Shown: positions 37,101-46,100 of the stretch, piece after piece
Layout: each line of letters opens with the position of its first letter
Numbering within the stretch: position 1 is the first letter of the stretch
Assembly: GCA_905116865.2 (NCBI GenBank)
Contig: CAJHNH020002669.1
Span: 416,001-480,000 of the forward strand
Length of the DNA stretch: 64,000 bases
Direction: 5' to 3'
From: Candidula unifasciata
Taxonomy: Eukaryota; Mollusca; Gastropoda; Stylommatophora; Geomitridae
The notes under the pieces: model-generated
Databases searched by the model: none
What the model was told of the DNA's origin: nothing
The model's input: the letters and a program-made list of their open reading frames with translations, nothing else
Translations under genes and position numbers: made by a program

Positions 37101-40100
37101 TGTTTCGTTGATTTCCTGTGACTGGTCAAAAGCACACCATGACATTACAGACACGCTAATATACCTTTGACTGAACTAAAACATTTTCATCATCATCTCT
37201 ATAAATGTTATTGCCAGATATGCATTTACAATGTGTCTATTAATTTGAGTATCAAACAGTTGCATGATTATTTTAAAACTGATTTCAGTCCCAATTTCAG
37301 ACCTTGCATTACCTTATTTTCTGTTGGGGAGCTCTTGTGGTGTAGTGCTTAGAGGCTCACCATCAGATCCGATTTGAGGCCAGAATTGTTTTCAAACGTG
37401 ACTTTGGCTCCCAAGTCGACCCAGCCATAAATTGATACCAGGTATGTCCTGGGAAGTAAAGGCAGCCGGTGTGATGCTGGCCACGTCACCTACAGAGGGC
37501 CGATTGGTGTATCAAATACAGGTCTGGCCCTCTATACCCAATATGACTGAAGGCTTACAAAAGGGTCCTTTATGTCCTAAGCCATGACTGTTGACACATT
37601 GACCTCTCGGTGTCATGTTTTTGTGGCCCTTGCCATGACTGTTGACACATTGACCTCTCGGTGTCATGTTTTTGTGGCCCTTGCCATGACTGTTGACACA
37701 TTGACCTCTCGTTGTCATGTTTTTGTGGCCCTTGCCATGACTGTTGACACATTGACCTCTCGTTGTCATGTTTTTGTGGCCCTTGCCATGACTGTTGACA
37801 CATTGACCTCTCGGTGTCATGTTTTTGTGGCCCTTGCCATGACTGTTGACACATTGACCTCTCGGTGTCATGTTTTTGTGGCCCTTGCCATGACTGTTGA
37901 CACATTGACCTCTCGGTGTCATGTTTTTGTGGCCCTTGCCATGACTGTTGACACATTGACCTCTCGGTGTCATGTTTTTGTGGCCCTTGCCATGACTGTT
38001 GACACATTGACCTCTCGGTGTCATGTTTTTGTGTGGCCCTTGCCATGACTGTTGACACATTGACCTCTCGGTGTCATGTTTTTGTGGCCCTTGCCATGAC
38101 TGTTGACACATTGACCTCTCGGTGTCATGTTTTTGTGTCCCTTGCCATGACTGTTGACACATTGACCTCTCGGTGTCATGTTTTTGTGTCCCTTGCCATG
38201 ACTGTTGACGCATTGACCTCTCGGTGTCATGTTTTTTGTGGCCCTTGCCATGACTGTTGACACATTGACCTCTCGGTGTCATGTTTTTGTGGCCCTTGCC
38301 ATGACTGTTGACACATTGACCTCTCGGTGTCATGTTTTTTGTGGCCCTTGCCATGACTGTTGACACATTGACCTCTCGGTGTCATGTTTTTGTGGCCCTT
38401 GCCATGACTGTTGACACATTGACCTCTCGGTGTCATGTTTTTGTGGCCCTTGCCATGACTGTTGACACATTGACCTCTCGGTGTCATGTTTTTGTGGCCC
38501 TTGCCATGACTGTTGACACATTGACCTCTCGGTGTCATGTTTTTGTGTCCCTTGCCATGACTGTTGACACATTGACCTCTCGGTGTCATGTTTTTGTGTC
38601 CCTTGCCATGACTGTTGACGCATTGACCTCTCGGTGTCATGTTTTTGTGGCCCTTGCCATGACTGTTGACACATTGACCTCTCGGTGTCATGTTTTTGTG
38701 GCCCTTGCCATGACTGTTGACACATTGACCTCTCGGTGTCATGTTTTTGTGGCCCTTGCCATGACTGTTGACACATTGACCTCTCGGTGTCATGTTTTTG
38801 TGTCCCTTGCCATGACTGTTGACGCATTGACCTCTCGGTGTCATGTTTTTGTGGCCCTTGCCATGACTGTTGACACATTGACCTCTCGGTGTCATGTTTT
38901 TTGTGGCCCTTGCCATGACTGTTGACACATTGGGACCTCTCGGTGTCCATGTTTTTGTGGCCCTTGCCATGACTGTTGACACATTGACCTCTCGGTGTCA
39001 TGTTTTTGTGGCCCTTGCCATGACTGTTGACACATTGACCTCTCGGTGTCATGTTTTGTGGCCCTTGCCATGACTGTTGACACATTGACCTCTCGGTGTC
39101 CATGTTTTTGTGTCCCTTTGCCATGACTGTTGACACATTGACCTCTCGGTGTCATGTTTTTTGTGTCCCTTGCCATGACTGTTGACGCATTGACCTCTCG
39201 GTGTCATGTTTTTTTGTGGCCCTTGCCATGACTGTTGACACATTGACCTCTCGGTGTCATGTTTTTTTTTTGGTTGGCCCTTTGCCATGACTGTTGACAC
39301 ATTGACCTCTCGGTGTCATGTTTTTGTGGGCCCCTTGCCATGACATGACTGTTGACACATTGACCTCTCGGTGTCATGTTTTTTGTGTCCCTTGCCATGA
39401 CTGTTGACGCATTGACCTCTCGGTGTCATGTTTTTGTGGCCCTTGCCATGACTGTTGACACATTGACCTCTCGGTGTCATGTTTTTGTGGCCCTTGCCAT
39501 GACTGTTGACACATTGACCTCTCAGTGTCATGTTTTTGTGGCCCTTGCCATGACTGTTGACACATTGACCTCTCGGTGTCATGTTTTTGTGGCCCTTGCC
39601 CATGACTGTTGACACATTGACCTCTCTCGGTTGTCATGTTTTTTTTGTGTGGCCCTTGCCATGACTGTTGACACATTGACCTCTCGGTGTCATGTTTTTG
39701 TGTCCCTTGCCATGACTGTTGACACATTGACCTCTCAGTGTCATGTTTTTGTGTCCCTTGCCATGACTGTTGACACATTGACCTCTCAGTGTCATGTTTT
39801 TGTGGCCACCTTTTTGTATGTTTTAGCTGGACAGGGAGAACAAGATACTGGGCATCATCCCAAGACTGAAGTTTTCTGAGAAATCAACATACACAGAGTC
39901 TCACACAAAAGAATATGATATTGTAAGTATGCCCCAGGTTTCTTTCTACTACAGACAGTACATTATAATAATAATGATCTTTTCGACTGAGAGGATAATT
40001 AATACTGAAGTACTCTATAACACACTGGGAGGTGATGTGGTGTAGCAGCTAGACACCTGTAGATCTGGGTTCAGATACTGGGGGAGCTGGATATTTTTCA

Positions 40101-43100
40101 GATATGACCTAGGCTACCAGGTCGGGACAGCCTTAAATGGATACCAGGTAAAGTCCAGGGAAGTAAAGGCCACCTATGTGTTGCTGACCACATCTCCTAC
40201 TGTGTGCCAGTTGGTCTATAAAATATAGGTCTGCCCCCCTATATGCCCAGCACACAAGAAGACAATGAAGAGGGTCCTTTTCTCTAATACGAGGGTTGAT
40301 TGTGTCGGCACTTCTTGGGCATTGAAGATTGCATGAGCTTGTTCATTTTAGCTACTTGCCCCTTGAACACGTTTCAAGGCACACTCTCGTAATGACAGTT
40401 GGCAGAGCAGCCACAGAAATGTGGAAGGTTCACAGGTACTTGTGAGAAATATGTGTCAGTGAGACAGGTAATTGTTTCTTGTGGATTAACACAGCCTAGG
40501 AAGGAAGACAGAGATGGTAGGGAATCATCATGAACTCAGGGGAAGGAGATTAAAAAGAAAGGGGCAAGAATCCTTAAAGAGCACCAGGCTAGAGGCTTTC
40601 ATTGTAAAGAGTAAACTAGAATGCCATTGCACTGGAACCCACGGGGACTGGGGAAGAAAGACAGATCACACACAAAGGAAAAAAGCCACAAAGAGGTGAA
40701 GTGAAAATTAAAATATGGGGAGGACATTGGCTGAGCTACATGCAATAGCTTCTTCTTCTTCTTCTTCACATTCACTGACTGTTAACTCTGGCAGAAAATT
40801 CTAGTTGTTAGTCCACTTCTAGAGTTTGGTCTTGTTCAAGAACTTAAGTTTTGCATGCACGCCTGTTTTACAGATCTGGCTTATTTGTATGCAGACTGTT
40901 GGCTCCTCACCTCTCATGCAGATAGCTCAAACTTTAAAGGAAACAACCCTAATCAGTCGCCTTTTATGACTTGCTCTTTGGGGTGGGTCTGTTTTTGCGT
41001 CCCCCAAAATTGGGCCCCAGAACCCACACAGGGAGCACCCGATAGCAAAGAAAGTGACTTGGCTGAAGTGGGTTGGCAGCCTATGCTCCATTAGGAGATA
41101 ATGACACAAGAAAATTATGTGTGTTGTTAATGATACAGTTTGTCCTTGCACTGTTTTTTGGCACTAAATCATGATCTGCTAACACTCCCACCAGATGGCG
41201 TTCCGTTACCTGTCTTGGTTGTTGTATCCCCTGCTGGGAATCTACGCTGTCTATTCCCTGGTCTATCAAGAACACAAGGGCTGGTACTCTTGGGTGCTGA
41301 ATATGTTGTATGGGTTTCTTCTCACGTTTGGTAAGTGATGTTCAAAAGGTAATCTAGTAGGCCTGTTTCAGTTTACAAGGTACTAGGATGGTTCGAAATT
41401 TTTGTGTACCTTATATGGTCACCATTTCCAGGCATACAGAATCTCCTTTGTGGTCATCGGACCATGAAACTATCCGATGAACATGGGGCTGCAACTGCAA
41501 GAAATGCATATTTGACCACAGGGACAAGATATTTGATTATTTGGCACTGAACAGGTGTCAGCCGTCGTTTTATGTTTGTTGGGTTTTTAAGGAACGAATA
41601 AACGAACAAACAAACTTTATTTTCAAAGGGTTTTAAATTGGGCATGCAGGCCTGTCTTACATTCGGCCCTTCCAAACACCCACCTTTCACACAGCAGTTG
41701 TATTGTATCAATAAAGCACGTTATGATCATATAATACTATTCATATTATGAATATTAAGAAAAAACACAGAAGCATGGGTGGTAAAATGCATGAGCACAC
41801 TCTTGCTTGTGAACACATGCACACGCACCCCCATTCACTCACTCACTTACACACCCACATACAGACATCCATATATACATTAATACACACACACAAATAC
41901 ACATGGATACATTCACACATATACATACATGCATACACTCACTGGAACATACATACATACACTCACTGGAACATACATACATACACTCACTGGAACATAC
42001 ATACAGGCAACCGTCCATACAGACACACATATACACACATGACACTCCCAGAAACAAACACAGAGAAGCACACATACACAGATACAGCCCCAGATATACA
42101 AACGCACACACAGACATGCACAGGCACAACACAGTTACATCATTTGGATGAATGTTGGAGACTGGAGGAAACTGGAGCACCTATGGATCTGTCTGGAGTG
42201 CTGTGCTGATAACCCTCACTAATCTCTGTGACACTGTGTGTGTCTTATTGTCACCAAGTAAAGGGGACCTAATATTCCTGATGGGGGGGAGGGATAATGC
42301 CCTTTTGTTCACTTTTATGTCTTAGTGAGAGAGATTTTATGGAAGTAAAGCAAAATGGTAACACTAAAGCAAATTCAGTACAGTGTTTATGTACCTGATG
42401 GTACAAGATGAAAGGCGATAAATTAGCTGATCAGCAAGCATATATACAAAACAACCAGATTTGCATTGATGGCACTGTTAGAAACAAGACGACAGATATG
42501 ACACACTAGACAGCTTGACAGTATAAAGCTATAGTTATCAGGAATTGAACCTTTCACCTCCAGATGATGAAAGCGCCTCACTGGAGGAGCTTGTGTACTA
42601 AGATGCATGATCTACCAGGCATCCATTTAAAAAAAATAGTTTCTTCATTAGCCATGTCTGTGTTACACCTTGAACGCACAAATATGGAGTATGGACAGCA
42701 TTTGTCCAAAACCATTGACATTATTTCTGGGATTCACAGTGTGGGTTCCAGGGCCCTATTATAGGGAAAACAAGAATAGACCCACTGCCTACCCTACCCA
42801 AACATGTCGGAAGAGGCGACTAATTGGTAGCTTCCTTTGAAATTGGAGTGCCTCTGCCTGAGAGGCAAGGAACCACCAGTCTGCACACAAATGAGTCAGA
42901 TCTGTCAAACGAATGCACACGCAACACTCAGGTTCTGAAACAGGTCTGCATCCCAGAAGTGGACGGACAACCAGAACTTTCCGCCAGAGTTTAAAGCTGG
43001 TATACATGAAGAAATATATTATTTGTAATTTTTCATTTAGCACACAATAAAAATGTGCACAACTAAACCACGCTTCAACTCCTTAAAGCCCCTCCGACCC

Positions 43101-46100
43101 CCCCAAACATTTTATAGGAAGGGGGTCCAACAGGTTTAAGCCTTGATATATTGCACAATGTTATTACATGCTATTTTTATTACACACTTAAACAAGGTAC
43201 GAGCTGGGGGGGGGGGGGGGGGGGGCTCCACTGACCATAGAGAAGTATACAACTGGATACGGATTTGAACCTACAATCTTTGGGTCCGAGGCGGAGATAT
43301 AGGGTGTCCTTTAATGTTGTTGTCCTCAGGCAGGTCAAACGGGAGGTTCTTTCTATAAGGGGAATATGGGTCCAATTCTGTCATCACAAGGGCCATACAC
43401 GACGAAGTAGAGGTGATTTCTGGGAACAGTAAGTCGGCTAGTGAGAGTACATGATGTGCTCTTGTGTTGCAGGGTTTATTATGATGACACCCCAGCTGTT
43501 CATCAACTATAAGCTGAAGTCTGTAGCCCATCTACCCTGGAGGATGCTGACCTACAAGGCACTTAACACCTTCATCGATGACATCTTTGCGTTTGTCATC
43601 CGGATGCCTACCTTGTACAGGCTGGGATGTCTCAGAGATGGTGAGTATCTGTCACTGCTGTCTGTTTGACCACATTTTAGGGCGGTGCTGTTAGGGGGGA
43701 CATGAGTCTGAGGATTTAGGGCCGCATGGTTAGTGCTGTAGCCACCCACGGACTGTTCAGGTTCGGATGTCTAATTTTGCCCCCAACAGAAAAACTCCAT
43801 CATTTTACCAGGTGTCGAACCCAGGTCATCCGCATGAGAGCCAAACAAAACAAAAGCTTTATAATCAGAGTGTAAAATAGCAACTAACAGTTTTTTCCCC
43901 TGAAAGATATAGGTATAAAGTTGTTTACTGTGAAGTTACAGAGCCTGCGTTTGCCATTTAGGGGAGAGGGGGGGGGGGATTAGGATTAGCCACTGCTTGC
44001 TGGTAACTTGGTTATAAATGGTGACTAATTTGGGGTTTGCAGAAATCTGTGTGTGTTTACCTGACAGGCACAGATGTCGCAGACTAGCTGTAGACCACAG
44101 CACTTCAAGCCTGCCGCCACCCTTGTGAGGGTGAATGCAGTGTAAGTTGACTTGACTGGTGTAGCTTTACTTGATTTTGTTTCTTGGAACACTGTAGTCA
44201 AGGTATTCTACTGTTGTCAAGGTGTTTTATTGTTGTCAAGGTATTTTATTGTTGTCAAGGTATTCTACTGTTGTCAAGGTGTTTTTTTATTGTCAAGGTA
44301 TTTTATTGTTGTCAAGGTATTCTACTGTTGTCAAGGTGTTTTATTGTTGTCAAGGTATTCTACTGTTGTCAAGGTATTCTACTGTTGTCAAGGTACTCTA
44401 CTGTAGTCAAGGTATTCTACTGTTGTCAAGGTACTCTACTGTAGTCAAGGTACTCTACTGTTGTCAAGGTACTCTACTGTAGTCAAGGTATTCTACTGTT
44501 GTCAAGGTATTCTACTGTTGTCAAGGTATTCTACTGTTGTCAAGGTATTCTACTGTTGTCAAGGTATTCTACTGTTGTCAAGGTACTCTACTGTAGTCAA
44601 GGTACTCTACTGTAGTCAAGGTACTCTACTGTAGTCAAGGTATTCTACTGTAGTCAAGGTATTCTACTGTAGTCAAAGTGTTCTACTGTAGTCAAGGTAT
44701 TCTACTGTAGTCAAAGTGTTCTACTGTAGTCAAGGTATTCTCCTGTAGTCAAGGTATTCTACTGTAGTCAAGGTATTCTACTGTAGTCAAGGTATTCTAC
44801 TGTAGTCAAGGTATTCTACTGTAGTCAAGGTATTCTCCTGTAGTCAAGGTATTCTACTGTAGTCAAGGTATTCTACTGTAGTCAAGGTACTCTACTGTAG
44901 TCAAGGTATTCTACTGTAGTCAAGGTATTCTCCTGTAGTCAAGGTACTCTACTGTAGTCAAGGTATTCTACTGTAGTCAAGGTATTCTCCTGTAGTCAAG
45001 GTATTCTACTGTAGTCAAGGTATTCTCCTGTAGTCAAGGTATTCTACTGTTGTCAAAGTGTTCTACTGTAGTCAAGGTATTCTACTGTAGTCAAGGTATT
45101 CTACTGTTGTCAAGGTATTCTACTGTTGTCAAGGTATTCTACTGTTGTCAAGGTACTCTACTGTAGTCAAGGTACTCTACTGTAGTCAAGGTATTCTACT
45201 GTAGTCAAGGTATTCTACTGTAGTCAAAGTGTTCTACTGTAGTCAAGGTATTCTACTGTAGTCAAAGTGTTCTACTGTAGTCAAGGTACTCTCCTGTAGT
45301 CAAGGTATTCTACTGTAGTCAAAGTGTTCTACTGTAGTCAAGGTACTCTCCTGTAGTCAAGGTATTCTACTGTAGTCAAAGTGTTCTACTGTAGTCAAGG
45401 TATTCTACTGTAGTCAAAGTGTTCTACTGTAGTCAAGGTACTCTCCTGTAGTCAAGGTATTCTACTGTAGTCAAAGTGTTCTACTGTAGTCAAGGTACTC
45501 TCCTGTAGTCAAGGTATTCTACTGTAGTCAAGGTATTCTACTGTAGTCAAGGTATTCTACTGTAGTCAAGGTACTCTACTGTAGTCAAGGTATTCTACTG
45601 TAGTCAAGGTATTCTCCTGTAGTCAAGGTATTCTACTGTAGTCAAGGTATTCTACTGTAGTCAAGGTACTCTACTGTAGTCAAGGTATTCTACTGTAGTC
45701 AAGGTATTCTCCTGTAGTCAAAGTGTTCTACTGTAGTCAAGGTACTCTCCTGTAGTCAAGGTATTCTACTGTAGTCAAAGTGTTCTACTGTAGTCAAGGT
45801 ACTCTCCTGTAGTCAAGGTATTCTACTGTAGTCAAGGTATTCTACTGTAGTCAAGGTATTCTACTGTAGTCAAGGTACTCTACTGTAGTCAAGGTATTCT
45901 ACTGTAGTCAAGGTATTCTCCTGTAGTCAAGGTATTCTACTGTAGTCAAGGTATTCTACTGTAGTCAAGGTACTCTACTGTAGTCAAGGTATTCTACTGT
46001 AGTCAAGGTATTCTCCTGTAGTCAAGGTATTCTACTGTAGTCAAGGTATTCTACTGTTGTCAAAGTGTTCTACTGTAGTCAAGGTTTTCTCCTGGTCACT

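Noticed and set aside
37512..39778. Long repetitive frames (CQQSWQGPQKHDTERS and MTVDTLTSRCHVFVALA types) on both strands
   Set aside because: Products of a 51-bp intronic array; indels break them repeatedly, and they carry no codon signal.
4690..43815. tRNA genes suggested by A and B boxes
   Set aside because: The heads lack a complete cloverleaf and continue into shared bodies, so they are SINEs.
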